NCBI GenBank assembly: GCA_015057755.1
Contig: SVDR01000008.1
Coordinates: forward strand, 1 to 52,411
Reading direction: 5' to 3'
Source of the DNA: Lachnoclostridium sp.
Lineage (GTDB): Bacteria > Bacillota_A > Clostridia > Lachnospirales > Lachnospiraceae
Length of the DNA stretch: 52,411 nucleotides
Below the pieces are notes generated by a model, which was not told the origin of the DNA, made no database searches, and saw nothing but the letters and a program-made list of their open reading frames with translations. Within the stretch, counting starts at the first letter, position 1; the number at the start of each line of letters is the position of its first letter. Positions 8,831 to 18,495 of this stretch are shown here, piece by piece. The position numbers and the translations under genes were made by a program.

Positions 8831-9819
8831 AAGCTTTAAATAAAGAAATTCTTGTTACAATTCCGGTAAATGAGACGCATAAAAAGTTTCTGGAAGAAAA
8901 AGCTTCTTCCGGCAAGTATTCCTGCGTGTTCCGTTATATTCCGGGCAAGGAAGTAACAAAAGAAGATGTGAACCGTGCAAACGTGATTATTGGCAATCTG
9001 CCTCCGGCACTGGTACAGGGCGCTGAGAATCTGGAATGGTATCAGCTTAACTCTGCAGGTGCAGACCAGTATACCAAGCCGGGCGTACTCCCGGAGGGCT
9101 GTGTGCTGACAAATGCGACAGGTGCCTATGGTCTGGCAGTTTCAGAGCATATGCTTGCGCTGGTATTTGACCTGATCCGCCGTTTTAACCAGTATCACAG
9201 AAATCAGGCGGAGCATCTCTGGCAGTATAAGGGAAATTCGATGGGAAGCATCATTTCCGTAGAAGGTTCTACAGTTCTCATTATGGGAATGGGCGATATC
9301 GGCGGAGATTTTGCAAAGAAAGTAAAAGCGCTGGGTGCATATACCATCGGTATCAGAAGAACGAATAAAGAAAAACCGGAGTACCTGGATGAGCAGTATA
9401 CTCTGGATGAAATCGATAACCTTCTTCCGAGAGCAGACATTGTGGCAATGGTACTTCCGGGCGGCGAGGCGACTCATCATCTGATGGATGAGAGAAGACT
9501 GCGCCTGATGAAAAAAGGCTCTTACCTGATCAATGTTGGCCGCGGTAATGCGATCGATCCGAAAGCATTATTAACTGTGATGCAGGAAGGACATCTGGGC
9601 GGCTGCGGTCTCGATGTAACAGAGCCGGAACCGCTTCCGGCAGATGATCCGCTTTGGGATTGCGGAAATGTGGTGATCACTCCTCATGTAGCAGGAAACT
9701 TCTTCCTGCAGGAGACATTCGAGAGAATTGTCCGTATTGCGGGCGGTAATCTGGAAGCATGGGCAAATGGCGGAGAATTTACAACCGTTGTAGATTTTGC
9801 AACCGGATATAAAAAATAA
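8818..9819 (+). CDS. D-isomer-specific 2-hydroxyacid dehydrogenase family protein
   Basis: A 333-aa NAD(P)-dependent dehydrogenase that should interconvert a 2-hydroxyacid and a 2-oxoacid. The nucleotide-binding loop is GMGDIGG. The catalytic Arg (INVGRGNAID), Glu (DVTEPEPLP) and His (ITPHVAGN) are in the expected order. The GRGN variant of the usual ARG motif resembles the GhrA/hydroxypyruvate-reductase side of the family. It overlaps the peptidase gene by 13 bases, so it is cotranscribed with it. The substrate cannot be fixed from sequence. Confidence 0.9.
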   Translation: MDNLKALNKEILVTIPVNETHKKFLEEKASSGKYSCVFRYIPGKEVTKEDVNRANVIIGNLPPALVQGAENLEWYQLNSAGADQYTKPGVLPEGCVLTNATGAYGLAVSEHMLALVFDLIRRFNQYHRNQAEHLWQYKGNSMGSIISVEGSTVLIMGMGDIGGDFAKKVKALGAYTIGIRRTNKEKPEYLDEQYTLDEIDNLLPRADIVAMVLPGGEATHHLMDERRLRLMKKGSYLINVGRGNAIDPKALLTVMQEGHLGGCGLDVTEPEPLPADDPLWDCGNVVITPHVAGNFFLQETFERIVRIAGGNLEAWANGGEFTTVVDFATGYKK

Positions 9820-9833
9820 GAACGATATGGTGA

Positions 9834-9868
9834 AAGGCTGCTATGGAGAAATCTTAGCAGCCTTTTGA
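9834..9868 (+). terminator. Terminator of the asnA-pepP-dehydrogenase unit
   Basis: Stem AAGGCTGCT (9834-9842) with AGCAGCCTT (9856-9864), followed by a short T run. Confidence 0.8.
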
Positions 9869-9890
9869 ATGTTTGGGAACAATCCTCTAA

Positions 9891-9919
9891 TTGCGGTGTA
9901 TCTTTTGCGGTGGTATAAT
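9891..9919 (+). promoter_or_regulatory. Sigma-A promoter for the ABC-FtsX pair
   Basis: TTGCGG, 17 bases, then a perfect TATAAT preceded by TGG (extended -10). It is 40 bases before the ATPase start. Confidence 0.75.
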
Positions 9920-9959
9920 AGAACTGTCGAAAATCGTGACAATGAGAGGTGACAGATTT

Positions 9960-10661
9960 ATGTCATATATTTTATTTGAAGATGTAAAAAAGATTTACCA
10001 AATGGGTGAAGTGACGATCCATGCGGTAGACGGAGTCAATTTTCATATTGAAAAAGGTGAGTTTGCGATCATCGTAGGTCCGTCAGGAGCAGGAAAGACA
10101 ACGGTGCTCAATATGCTTGGCGGAATGGATGCCTGTTCCGGAGGAACGATTCAGGTAGATGGCGCAATGGTCAGTGATTATAATTCCAGACAGCTGACAA
10201 CATACCGCCGTCATGATATTGGGTTTGTGTTCCAGTTTTATAATCTGGTACAGAACCTGACTGCACTTGAAAATGTTGAACTTGCGGCGCAGATCTGCAA
10301 AAACCCGCTGGATGCGAAAACAGTTCTGGAGCATGTGGGACTTGGACACCGATTAGGTAATTTCCCTGCCCAGCTGTCCGGTGGTGAGCAGCAGCGTGTG
10401 GCCATTGCAAGAGCTCTTGCAAAAAATCCTAAGCTGCTTCTCTGTGATGAGCCGACCGGAGCTCTGGATTATGTGACCGGAAAGCAGATTTTAAAATTAT
10501 TGCAGGATACTTGTCGTCAGGAAGGCATGACAGTGGTTGTGATCACGCATAACACGGCGCTGACTCCGATGGCAGACCGTGTCATTCGCATAAAAAACGG
10601 AAAAGTTGCTTCGATGGAACTGAATGAGAATCCGACGCCGGTGGAGGAGATTGAATGGTAG
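9960..10661 (+). CDS. ABC transporter ATP-binding protein (MacB/LolD type)
   Basis: A 233-aa ATPase that should energise the FtsX-type permease encoded next. Walker A is GPSGAGKTT, the signature LSGGEQQR and Walker [13 protein letters not shown]. The ending GEQQR and DEPTGALD are typical of the mechanotransmitting MacB/LolD/FtsE group, which does not move substrate through a classical pore. The ATG at 9960 has GAGAGGTG upstream; longer in-frame starts would lie on the promoter. It overlaps the permease gene by 7 bases. Substrate unknown. Confidence 0.93.
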   Translation: MSYILFEDVKKIYQMGEVTIHAVDGVNFHIEKGEFAIIVGPSGAGKTTVLNMLGGMDACSGGTIQVDGAMVSDYNSRQLTTYRRHDIGFVFQFYNLVQNLTALENVELAAQICKNPLDAKTVLEHVGLGHRLGNFPAQLSGGEQQRVAIARALAKNPKLLLCDEPTGALDYVTGKQILKLLQDTCRQEGMTVVVITHNTALTPMADRVIRIKNGKVASMELNENPTPVEEIEW

Positions 10662-13600
10662 GAAAAGGAAGAAAAAACCGTCTGCTTACGGATGCATTGC
10701 GTGAGGTGTGGAACACCCGCAGCCGCTTTTTCTCAATCCTGATCTTATCCGCCCTCGCGGTTGCATTTCTGTCCGGAATCAAGATCACAGCTCCGGATAT
10801 GCAGTATACCGCTGACAAATTTTATGATATGCAAAATGTTATGGACGGCTACGTATTGTCTACACTTGGATTGGTGGAAGATGATATTGAGGCATTGAAA
10901 CAGGTGGATGGAATTCTGGATGTCGAAGGGGGCTATACGCTTGATGCGAAGGCTTTGGACGGTGTCGTGATCGTGCGTTCCATACCGGAGCGTATGAATT
11001 TATTGGACGTGCTGGACGGAAGACTGCCTGAGCGCACAGACGAGTGTGTGACAGAAGAAAATCTGCTGATCCAGTTGGGACTTCAGGTTGGAGACCGCCT
11101 GCCGTTTGTGGTAAGTGAAGATAATGAGGACTCTCTGGAAACATTCGAATATACCATCGTTGGTACGGTAAAGAGCCCTCTTTATATGGGACCGGACAGA
11201 GGAACCTCTTCTCTTGGAACCGGTTCGGTAGACGGTTTTGTGTACATACCGAGAGAGAGTTTTACGCTGGATTATTACACCGTCGCATTTTTTACGGCGG
11301 ATGATCTGATAGATCTTAATACTTACAGCGATGAGTATGATGACCGGATTGATGCGCTGGTTGACAGTATGGAGACATTTGCAGATGAACGTGCAGTGCT
11401 TCGAAAGGAAAATCTGATCGCTGATGCGCAGGCTGAGATTGATGATGCCTGGGCAGAGTTAAATGATGTGAAAGCAGATGTGGAAGAAGAACTGGCGGAT
11501 GCCTGGCAGGAATTACAGGACGGACGACAGGAACTGGATGACGGCTGGGTGGAGTATTATGACGGAATTCAGGAGCTGGAAGATTCTGTGCTGGAAGCCA
11601 ATCAGGAGATCGCAGATGCGGAAGTCGAGCTGGCAGATGCTCTTGTGGAATTGAACGACGCGGAGCAAAAATTAGCAGACGGACGTAAAGACCTGGACGA
11701 TGGCTGGAAAGACTATGAAGATGGTGTTGCGGAATACTACGACGGATATCAGGAATATCTGGATGGAAAATCCGAGTATGAAGATGGTCTGAAAGAGTAT
11801 CAGGATGGTCTGAAAGAAATTAAAAAAGGCAAAAAAGAACTGGCAGCTGCGAAAACGACATTAAATGAAAAAGAGGCAGAATTCACGCAGGGTAAAGAGC
11901 AGTTTGATCAGGTTGCCGGGGCAATCTGGATGATAGCAAGCGCTTCAAACTGCGGATATCAGTCGCCGGACGACTTGATCGCGGGGGCTGTGGCCGGAGA
12001 TCCGCTGGCAGCCATGGTGATTGACCAGTCTCTGGCATATCTGCCGTTCATCCCTATGGATTCGGGTATGGTGGTTGAAAGCTATCTTGGGCTTCAGGAA
12101 GGCCGGAAGCAGCTGGATCAGGGCTGGAAAGAATATCATAGCGGTCAGGAAGAGCTGGAAGACGGTTCTGACGAACTTGCAAGTGCAAAGTTTCAGCTGG
12201 AAGATGCTAAGGAAGAGCTGGCGGATGCCGAGGAAGAACTGGCTGATGGTAAAGAAGCTCTGGATCAGGCACTGACAACTCTGTTGGAGGCAGAAGAGGA
12301 GCTGAAGATCGGCCGTGAAGATCTGGATCATGGATGGAAAGAATACTATGACGGTCTGGAAGAGCTGGCGGATGCGCGTGTGACTTTAAAAGAAGAAGTC
12401 GAAGATGCCGAGAAAGAGCTGGCGGATGCCCTTGTAGAATTGAATGACGGTGAAAAGGAATATGCAGATGGACTGGAAGAATATGAGGACGGAAAACAGG
12501 AAGCTGCGGAAGAGATTGCAGATGCAGAGGTAAAACTGGCCGATGCACAGGCAGAATTAGATGATATTGATGATTGCGAGTGGTATGTGCTGAGCCGCAA
12601 GACGAATGTGGGAATAGCAAGTTATGGTCAGGATTCTCAGAGAATCAGCAATCTGGCTGATGTATTCCCGATCATTTTCTTCCTGGTGGCAGCCCTTGCG
12701 TGTCTTACAACCATGACACGAATGGTAGAAGAGCAGCGAACCCAGATCGGCTCTATGAAGGCGCTCGGTTTCAGTTATCTTGCGATCAGTGTGAAGTACA
12801 TTGGTTACGCATTTGCGGCGAGTCTGATCGGAGGACTCCTTGGTCTGCAGGCAGGAAAACTGATTCCTCTGGTCATTGCCAATGCATTTAATATCATGTA
12901 TGTTATGCCGCCTGTAGAATTTATGTTCCAGCCGGACGTAAGTATTACGGCTGTCCTTGCAGCAGTTGTCTGTACGACAGGCGCCGCTTTGTGGGCGTGT
13001 GGATCGACACTGGCAGCTACACCGGCAGCATTGATGCGTCCGAAAGCGCCAAGAGCAGGAAAACGCGTATTTTTGGAGCATATCGGACCACTGTGGCGCA
13101 GTTTGAATTTCACATGGAAAGTGACCATGAGAAATCTGCTCCGTTACAAACGCCGTTTCTGGATGACCGTAATCGGCATCGGCGGCTGTACAGCCTTGAT
13201 CGTGACCGGTTTTGGTCTCCATAACTCGATATTTGAGATTCTGGATAAACAGTTTGATGAAATCTTACTGTATGATGTGTCGGTTGGATTAGAAGAAGAG
13301 ATTGATGAAGATGCTCGTCTTGATATTTATCAATATCTGGATGAAATTCCGGAAATTGACCGATGGCTGGCATGCCATAATGAGATGGTGGACAGTTCCG
13401 GTGAAGCAGCCGTGGAAAACGGTGTCAACGTGTTTGCGGTAAATCACATGGAAGAACTGGAACATTTTGTTGATATGAGACATCGTCTCAGCTCTGAAGA
13501 GGTAATTTTCCCGGAAGAGGGTGTTGTGATCACGGAAAAACTGTCTGAGCTTCTGGATATCCAGATCGGAGGCATGATCACACTGGATGGCGATCGTCGT

Positions 13601-14263
13601 GTGGATGTTCCGGTTGCAGATATTGTTGAAAATTATACGCAGCATTATGTGTATATGACAAAAGAATATTATGAGCAAGTGTTCCAGACGGAAGCAGACG
13701 ACAATGTGATTCTCTTTGCATATACGGATGGAAGTCAGGAAACATTTTCAGAAGATGCAGTCTCTCAGGAAATCTCCACGACCATGATGGAAATGGAAGG
13801 TGTTGCGACTTTCTCACGTGTGGCATCGCTTCGTGAGACATTTACGGAAAGTATGGTCAGCATTGATTATGCGGTTGTGATCGTGATCGTTGCGGCAGCG
13901 GTCCTCGCATTTGTTGTACTCTATAACTTGACGAACATTAATATTACGGAACGTACGAGAGAGCTGGCAACGCTGAAAGTTCTGGGATTCTATGATGGAG
14001 AAACTTCGGCTTATGTATACAGGGAAAACATTTTCCTGACCATCTTCGGTATCATGATGGGCCTGGTTATGGGAAGATTTCTGCATAGCTGGCTGATCCT
14101 GACCGTAGAGGTGAATCAGGTTATGTTCGGGCGTACGGCACCGACGTATGCCTATGTGTACGCTGCGATCCTTACTGTACTGTTCTCAGCTATTGTAAAT
14201 GTGGCAGCCCATTTCAAACTGAAAAAAGTGGATATGGTCGAAAGTTTAAAGACAGTTGAGTAA
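10655..14263 (+). CDS. Giant FtsX-type ABC permease with long heptad coiled-coil arm
   Basis: A 1202-aa membrane protein, partner of the preceding ATPase. Order: a first membrane helix (about 20-40); an extracytoplasmic domain (about 45-250); a long helical region (about 250-640); an FtsX domain of three helices (about 670-800); a second N-terminal-type helix (about 850); an extracytoplasmic domain; and a second FtsX domain (about 1070-1200). The helical region is built from strict seven-residue units of the form EYxDGxx, split by a non-helical tip near residues 420-480, so it may fold as a two-stranded arm. It probably works on envelope components or lipids at the cell surface. Similar large permeases occur in Bacillota, but I know of no defined substrate. 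Confidence 0.88.
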   Translation: MVGKGRKNRLLTDALREVWNTRSRFFSILILSALAVAFLSGIKITAPDMQYTADKFYDMQNVMDGYVLSTLGLVEDDIEALKQVDGILDVEGGYTLDAKALDGVVIVRSIPERMNLLDVLDGRLPERTDECVTEENLLIQLGLQVGDRLPFVVSEDNEDSLETFEYTIVGTVKSPLYMGPDRGTSSLGTGSVDGFVYIPRESFTLDYYTVAFFTADDLIDLNTYSDEYDDRIDALVDSMETFADERAVLRKENLIADAQAEIDDAWAELNDVKADVEEELADAWQELQDGRQELDDGWVEYYDGIQELEDSVLEANQEIADAEVELADALVELNDAEQKLADGRKDLDDGWKDYEDGVAEYYDGYQEYLDGKSEYEDGLKEYQDGLKEIKKGKKELAAAKTTLNEKEAEFTQGKEQFDQVAGAIWMIASASNCGYQSPDDLIAGAVAGDPLAAMVIDQSLAYLPFIPMDSGMVVESYLGLQEGRKQLDQGWKEYHSGQEELEDGSDELASAKFQLEDAKEELADAEEELADGKEALDQALTTLLEAEEELKIGREDLDHGWKEYYDGLEELADARVTLKEEVEDAEKELADALVELNDGEKEYADGLEEYEDGKQEAAEEIADAEVKLADAQAELDDIDDCEWYVLSRKTNVGIASYGQDSQRISNLADVFPIIFFLVAALACLTTMTRMVEEQRTQIGSMKALGFSYLAISVKYIGYAFAASLIGGLLGLQAGKLIPLVIANAFNIMYVMPPVEFMFQPDVSITAVLAAVVCTTGAALWACGSTLAATPAALMRPKAPRAGKRVFLEHIGPLWRSLNFTWKVTMRNLLRYKRRFWMTVIGIGGCTALIVTGFGLHNSIFEILDKQFDEILLYDVSVGLEEEIDEDARLDIYQYLDEIPEIDRWLACHNEMVDSSGEAAVENGVNVFAVNHMEELEHFVDMRHRLSSEEVIFPEEGVVITEKLSELLDIQIGGMITLDGDRRVDVPVADIVENYTQHYVYMTKEYYEQVFQTEADDNVILFAYTDGSQETFSEDAVSQEISTTMMEMEGVATFSRVASLRETFTESMVSIDYAVVIVIVAAAVLAFVVLYNLTNINITERTRELATLKVLGFYDGETSAYVYRENIFLTIFGIMMGLVMGRFLHSWLILTVEVNQVMFGRTAPTYAYVYAAILTVLFSAIVNVAAHFKLKKVDMVESLKTVE

Positions 14264-14270
14264 GCATATT

Positions 14271-14299
14271 TTGACTTTACAGACAGGTTGTGGTATGAT
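14271..14299 (+). promoter_or_regulatory. Promoter of the udp-deoC-deoB operon
   Basis: TTGACT, 17 bases, TATGAT with TGG in front (extended -10). It starts directly after the permease stop. No operator repeat was recognised. Confidence 0.75.
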
Positions 14300-14341
14300 A
14301 TTAAGATAAGCAGTACCCATTAATAATGAAGGAGGTGCAAT

Positions 14342-15118
14342 ATGCCATACGTAGATGAAGTTGGTTTACAGTATCATTTGAATATTAAGCCGGGCGATGT
14401 TGGTAAATACGTGATCTTACCGGGTGATCCGAAGCGCTGTGCAAAAATTGCAAAGTATTTTGATGATCCGAAGCTGATCGCAGACAGCCGGGAGTATGTG
14501 ACTTACACAGGCTATCTGGAAGGAGAAAAGGTAAGTGTTACTTCTACAGGTATTGGCGGTCCGTCAGCCTCTATCGCATTGGAAGAACTTGTGAAGTGTG
14601 GTGCAGAGACGTTTGTTCGTGTTGGAACATGCGGCGGCATGGATATCAATGTAAAAGGCGGCGATATCGTTGTTGCGACCGGAGCGATCCGTATGGAAGG
14701 AACGACCAAAGAGTATGCTCCGATCGAATTCCCGGCAGTAGCAGATATTGACATTGTCAACGCTCTCAGACAGGCGGCCGGCAATCTTGGCTATACGTAT
14801 CACACCGGTGTTGTACAATGTAAAGACTCTTTTTACGGTCAGCACAATCCGGAATTAATGCCGGTAAGCTATGAACTGGAAAATAAATGGCAGGCATGGC
14901 TGAGACTCGGCTGCAAAGCATCGGAGATGGAGTCGGCAGCATTGTTTATCGTTTCCAGTTTCCTTGGTGTACGCTGCGGTTCCTGTTTCCTTGCAGTAGG
15001 CAATCAGGAACGTGCGAAAGCCGGATTGGACAATCCGATTGTTCATGATACGGAAGGTGCGATCAAAGTTGGTATTGAAGCACTGCGTATTCTGATCAGA
15101 CAGGATAAAAATAAATAA
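14342..15118 (+). CDS. udp: Uridine phosphorylase
   Basis: A 258-aa nucleoside phosphorylase that splits uridine (and probably deoxyuridine or thymidine) with phosphate into base and (deoxy)ribose-1-phosphate. Family marks: [16 protein letters not shown] near the N-terminus, the phosphate/ribose loops RVGTCGGMD and [12 protein letters not shown], and the [11 protein letters not shown] and [10 protein letters not shown] segments. A strong GAAGGAGG site precedes the ATG. It heads an operon with deoC and deoB, which use the sugar phosphate released. Purine specificity is less likely given the KDSFYGQ block. Confidence 0.9.
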   Translation: MPYVDEVGLQYHLNIKPGDVGKYVILPGDPKRCAKIAKYFDDPKLIADSREYVTYTGYLEGEKVSVTSTGIGGPSASIALEELVKCGAETFVRVGTCGGMDINVKGGDIVVATGAIRMEGTTKEYAPIEFPAVADIDIVNALRQAAGNLGYTYHTGVVQCKDSFYGQHNPELMPVSYELENKWQAWLRLGCKASEMESAALFIVSSFLGVRCGSCFLAVGNQERAKAGLDNPIVHDTEGAIKVGIEALRILIRQDKNK

Positions 15119-15135
15119 ACACGGTGAGGTGCGTT

Positions 15136-15810
15136 ATGACGTACAGAGAGGTATTATCAAAGGTAGATCATACACTGCTGAAACAGCAGGCCACATGGGG
15201 GCAGATCAGACAGATCTGTGATGATGCAGCGGCTTTCGGGACAGCTTCCATCTGCATTCCGCCGTCCTACGTGAAGGCATGTGCGGAATATCTGGAGGGG
15301 AAAGTACCGGTTTGTACCGTGATCGGTTTTCCGAATGGTTATAACTCCACAGCTGTTAAAGTGTTTGAAACGCAGGAGGCTGTAAAATCGGGTGCAGAAG
15401 AGATCGATATGGTCATCAATATCGGCTGGGTAAAAGACGGCAGATATGATCTGGTTTTAGAAGAGATCAATGCGATCAAAGCAGCCTGTGACGGCAAACT
15501 GTTAAAAGTGATCATTGAAACCTGCCTGCTCACGGAAGAAGAGAAGATCCGTATGTGTCAGGTAGTCAATGAGTCAGCGGCAGATTATATTAAAACATCG
15601 ACCGGTTTTTCAACATCCGGTGCAACATTTGAAGATATTGCGCTGATGAAGGCTCATATGACAGATGGAAAGAAGATCAAAGCTGCCGGTGGAATCGCAG
15701 ATTTCCACGATGCGGTTAAGTTTATCGGTCTCGGAGCAGACCGTCTCGGAACCAGCAGACTGGCAGATCAGATAAAAAAAGGAGGAATGGATTTAGATGC
15801 AGAAATTTAA
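15136..15810 (+). CDS. deoC: Deoxyribose-phosphate aldolase
   Basis: Class I aldolase (224 aa) that splits 2-deoxyribose-5-phosphate into acetaldehyde and glyceraldehyde-3-phosphate. The Schiff-base lysine is Lys153 in [16 protein letters not shown] at the N-terminus, [12 protein letters not shown] and the late [12 protein letters not shown] segment (with the second active-site lysine) also match. I chose the ATG at 15136 with GGTGAGGTG upstream; an in-frame GTG at 15124 would overlap that site. It overlaps deoB by 14 bases and lies 17 bases after udp. Confidence 0.94.
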   Translation: MTYREVLSKVDHTLLKQQATWGQIRQICDDAAAFGTASICIPPSYVKACAEYLEGKVPVCTVIGFPNGYNSTAVKVFETQEAVKSGAEEIDMVINIGWVKDGRYDLVLEEINAIKAACDGKLLKVIIETCLLTEEEKIRMCQVVNESAADYIKTSTGFSTSGATFEDIALMKAHMTDGKKIKAAGGIADFHDAVKFIGLGADRLGTSRLADQIKKGGMDLDAEI

Positions 15811-16987
15811 TCGTGTTTTCGTACTTGTAATTGACTCTCTCGGAATTGGTGAGATGCCGGATTCTGCAAAGTTTGGAGATGTAGGTGTTAACACTTTAGG
15901 TCATATTGCGGAGAAGATGGATGACTTCTATATTCCGAATATGCAGAGACTTGGTATTGCAAATCTCTGTGATCTGGATGGACTTGCACCGATCGAGAAG
16001 CCGCTTGGCTATTTTATGGAAATGTATGAGACCAGCAACGGTAAAGATACGATGACCGGACACTGGGAGATGATGGGAATCCATACAACAAAACCGTTCC
16101 AGACATTTACAGACACAGGTTTCCCGCCGGAGCTGATCGCGGAACTGGAGAAACGCTGCGGACGTAAGGTAATCGGTAATAAGAGTGCCAGCGGTACAGA
16201 GATCCTTGATGAGCTTGCAGAAGAAGAGATTGCAACAGGAAACATGATCGTTTATACTTCTGCGGATTCCGTACTTCAGATCTGCGGCAATGAGGAAACA
16301 TTCGGTCTGGAAGAATTATACCGCTGCTGTGAGATCGCAAGAGAGATCACTATGAAAGAAGAGTGGTGTGTGGGCCGTGTTATCGCAAGACCGTATGTTG
16401 GAAAGAAGAAAGGTGAATTTGTTCGTACAAGCAACCGTCACGATTATGCGATCAAACCGACAGGAAACACAGCGCTTAATATCTTAAAAGACAACGGTTA
16501 TGATGTGATCTCCGTTGGTAAGATCAATGATATTTTTGTTGGCGAAGGTATCACAGAAGCTCACAAATCCAAATCTTCCGTACATGGTATGGAGCAGACA
16601 ATTGAGATTGCAGGAAAAGATTTCCGCGGTATTTGCTTCGTAAACCTGGTTGATTTTGATGCTCTCTGGGGTCACAGAAGAAATCCGGTTGGATACGGCG
16701 AAGAATTAGAGAACTTCGATGAGAAACTTGGCATCTTAATGTCTGAGCTGAAAGAAGACGATCTTCTGATCATCACAGCCGATCACGGAAATGATCCGAC
16801 ATACACAGGAACTGACCATACAAGAGAGAAAGTTCCGTTCCTTGCTTACTCCAAAGCATTTGAAGGTAGCGGATTACTGAATCCGGTTAACAGTTTCGGT
16901 ACGATCGGTGCTACGATCTTAGAGAACTTCGGTCTCAAAGCAGAAGAGCATATGATCGGTGAATCTGTACTTGAACAGTTGAAGTAA
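15797..16987 (+). CDS. deoB: Phosphopentomutase
   Basis: Converts (deoxy)ribose-1-phosphate to the 5-phosphate, linking udp to deoC. At 396 aa it has the normal length. It belongs to the alkaline-phosphatase-like metal enzymes: metal ligands are in [14 protein letters not shown] at the N-terminus and in [21 protein letters not shown] near the C-terminus. The nucleophile threonine is expected in [12 protein letters not shown]. Its start overlaps the end of deoC and is preceded by GGAGG. It is the last gene of the operon. Confidence 0.95.
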   Translation: MQKFNRVFVLVIDSLGIGEMPDSAKFGDVGVNTLGHIAEKMDDFYIPNMQRLGIANLCDLDGLAPIEKPLGYFMEMYETSNGKDTMTGHWEMMGIHTTKPFQTFTDTGFPPELIAELEKRCGRKVIGNKSASGTEILDELAEEEIATGNMIVYTSADSVLQICGNEETFGLEELYRCCEIAREITMKEEWCVGRVIARPYVGKKKGEFVRTSNRHDYAIKPTGNTALNILKDNGYDVISVGKINDIFVGEGITEAHKSKSSVHGMEQTIEIAGKDFRGICFVNLVDFDALWGHRRNPVGYGEELENFDEKLGILMSELKEDDLLIITADHGNDPTYTGTDHTREKVPFLAYSKAFEGSGLLNPVNSFGTIGATILENFGLKAEEHMIGESVLEQLK

Positions 16988-17002
16988 ATGTGAATTATAA
17001 TA

Positions 17003-17039
17003 AAAGAGCAGAGAGTGCAACAACTCTTTGCTCTTTTTT
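17003..17039 (+). terminator. Terminator of the deo operon
   Basis: A 14-bp stem (17003-17016 with 17023-17036) runs into TTTTTT. It is 15 bases after the deoB stop. Confidence 0.85.
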
Positions 17040-17063
17040 CTTGTTTGAAAAACATATTATAAC

Positions 17064-17090
17064 AAAAAAAGCTCTTGATTTCTCAAGAGC
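17064..17090 (-). terminator. Terminator of the minus-strand tRNA cluster
   Basis: Stem GCTCTTGA (17071-17078) with TCAAGAGC (17083-17090); on the minus strand it is followed by seven T residues. It lies just after the second tRNA-Met in the direction of transcription. Confidence 0.85.
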
Positions 17091-17095
17091 TTAGA

Positions 17096-17169
17096 TAGCG
17101 GAAGGGAGATTCGAACTCTCGACACTACGGGTATGAACCGTATGCTCTAGCCAACTGAGCTATTCCGCC
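17096..17169 (-). tRNA. tRNA-Met (anticodon CAU), elongator type, copy 2
   Basis: A 74-nt cloverleaf with a 7-bp acceptor stem that closes with G1-U72, discriminator A and D arm GCTC/GAGC. The anticodon stem TACGG/CCGTA presents CAT, and the T loop is TTCGAAT. The G1-U72 pair and overall sequence match elongator tRNA-Met of Bacillota and not the initiator or a tRNA-Ile2. CCA is not encoded. It is identical to the copy at 17201-17274. Confidence 0.93.
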
Positions 17170-17200
17170 ATATTAAAGGAGCCTTTCATAAGAAAGGCAG

Positions 17201-17274
17201 TAGCGGAAGGGAGATTCGAACTCTCGACACTACGGGTATGAACCGTATGCTCTAGCCAACTGAGCTATTCCGCC
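17201..17274 (-). tRNA. tRNA-Met (anticodon CAU), elongator type, copy 1
   Basis: Identical over all 74 positions to the copy at 17096-17169. The 31-base spacer between them holds a small GCCTTTC/GAAAGGC hairpin (17181-17198) that could guide RNA processing. CCA is not encoded. Confidence 0.93.
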
Positions 17275-17283
17275 ATAATAGAG

Positions 17284-17356
17284 TGGGGCCTACAGGGCTC
17301 GAACCTGTGACCCTCTGCTTGTAAGGCAGATGCTCTCCCAGCTGAGCTAAGACCCC
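17284..17356 (-). tRNA. tRNA-Val (anticodon UAC)
   Basis: A 73-nt cloverleaf. The acceptor stem GGGGTCT/AGGCCCC has one T-G pair, and the discriminator is A. The anticodon stem TCTGC/GCAGA encloses CTTACAA, giving anticodon TAC. CCA is not encoded. It is the first gene of the cluster, nearest the promoter. Confidence 0.94.
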
Positions 17357-17397
17357 GTAACTCTTGTCGTTTTGTGTTACTCACTCGCGACTCTGGT

Positions 17398-17426
17398 AGT
17401 ATAACTGATAGTTTAGGAAATGTCAA
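17398..17426 (-). promoter_or_regulatory. Strong promoter of the tRNA-Val/tRNA-Met cluster
   Basis: On the minus strand: TTGACA, 17 bases, TATACT, ending about 40 bases before tRNA-Val. This is near-consensus, as expected for stable RNA. Confidence 0.85.
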
Positions 17427-17468
17427 CACTTTTTTTATAAATATTTTTTTTCTTTTTTCTACAATATA

Positions 17469-17477
17469 TGGTATAAT
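17469..17477 (+). promoter_or_regulatory. Extended -10 promoter of the lipid-kinase operon
   Basis: TGGTATAAT with no good -35 (only T-rich DNA upstream). It is 40 bases before the start codon. Confidence 0.55.
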
Positions 17478-17516
17478 AACGTAGAGTATACTACTGTAGG
17501 TATGTCGGGAGGCACT

Positions 17517-18449
17517 ATGTATCAGTTTATTGTGAATCCAAGTGCAGGTGCCGGAAAAGGATACCGTATTTGGAAACGTCTTGAGCGACAACTGGAAAAT
17601 GACAGTCAGGAATATCGCGTTTTCTTTACAGAGCGTCAGGGAGATGCGGCGGAGATCGCCAAAACTTTGACCGCGGATAAAGATGAGGCGAAAATTTTGG
17701 TTGTTGTCGGAGGCGAAGGAACTTACAACGAGGTTCTGAACGGTGTTTCTTTTAAAGGAATGATAACACTCGGTTATGTTCCGGCCGGATTCCGCAATGC
17801 GCTGTCAAAAGGATTTCAATCTTACGTAAAAGTAAACGGACAGATAAAGCGGGTGCTTCACCCGAAATATTACCGGATGATGAATTACGGTGTTCTGACA
17901 AGCGGCGGAGACGAGATCTTTAACCGGAGATTCGGCGGACGCTGCGGGATAGGTCTGGATGCAGCAATTTGTCATAATTTATTATGCTCCTCTGCAAGAA
18001 CACAGATGGGAAGATTTCGCATGAACCGCATGCTGCAGTTTTGCATTGGCATGAAGCAGCTTGCCCTGGCGAAACCGGTAAAAGGATATATTATTTTTGA
18101 TCAGACAAAGCGTGTGGAGTTCAATCATTTATATTTTGTGACGTTCCATGTCTGTGGAGAGGAAAAGAAAAAGAAGAAATATGTACCGGAACACGTGGAA
18201 TCGGAATCCGGAAAGATGAAAGTATATGTGGCAAACAGTTCGAAAAAGAGCAATATGGTGCCGATCCTGAAAGACGTGGTAATGGGCGTCCGGAAGAAAG
18301 AGCGCGGCATCCGTGTGTACGAGTGCAGCGAGGCATCCGTACACCTCAGCAGACCGCTGGCGGTTCACGTGGACGGTGAGAGCTGTATGTGCCAGCAGGA
18401 TTTAGAGATTCGGTGTATTCCGAGGAGAATCCGTGTGATCGGATCGTGA
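17517..18449 (+). CDS. Diacylglycerol/sphingosine kinase-family lipid kinase
   Basis: A 310-aa protein of the DagK/YegS/BmrU lipid-kinase fold, expected to phosphorylate diacylglycerol or a similar lipid at the membrane face. The N-terminus has the phosphate loop [20 protein letters not shown]. The nucleotide motif, usually GGDGT, here reads GGEGT (Glu67) in [15 protein letters not shown]. The C-terminal beta domain is present ([19 protein letters not shown]). The ATG at 17517 has GGGAGG upstream; the in-frame ATG at 17502 is also possible. It is followed by ispF after 46 bases. Its regulator or exact lipid is unknown. Confidence 0.85.
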   Translation: MYQFIVNPSAGAGKGYRIWKRLERQLENDSQEYRVFFTERQGDAAEIAKTLTADKDEAKILVVVGGEGTYNEVLNGVSFKGMITLGYVPAGFRNALSKGFQSYVKVNGQIKRVLHPKYYRMMNYGVLTSGGDEIFNRRFGGRCGIGLDAAICHNLLCSSARTQMGRFRMNRMLQFCIGMKQLALAKPVKGYIIFDQTKRVEFNHLYFVTFHVCGEEKKKKKYVPEHVESESGKMKVYVANSSKKSNMVPILKDVVMGVRKKERGIRVYECSEASVHLSRPLAVHVDGESCMCQQDLEIRCIPRRIRVIGS

Positions 18450-18495
18450 TGATTATACGGATTGGCAGAGATTCAGGAGGGATGAGGGAGAAGTT

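Noticed and set aside
12557..13222. Long minus-strand reading frames inside the FtsX permease gene
   Set aside because: They are shadows of the permease coding sequence, with no ribosome binding site and no recognisable protein.
17096..17274. The CAT-anticodon tRNAs as initiator tRNA or tRNA-Ile2
   Set aside because: The G1-U72 acceptor end and overall sequence match elongator tRNA-Met of Bacillota, and the three G-C pairs of the initiator anticodon stem are missing.
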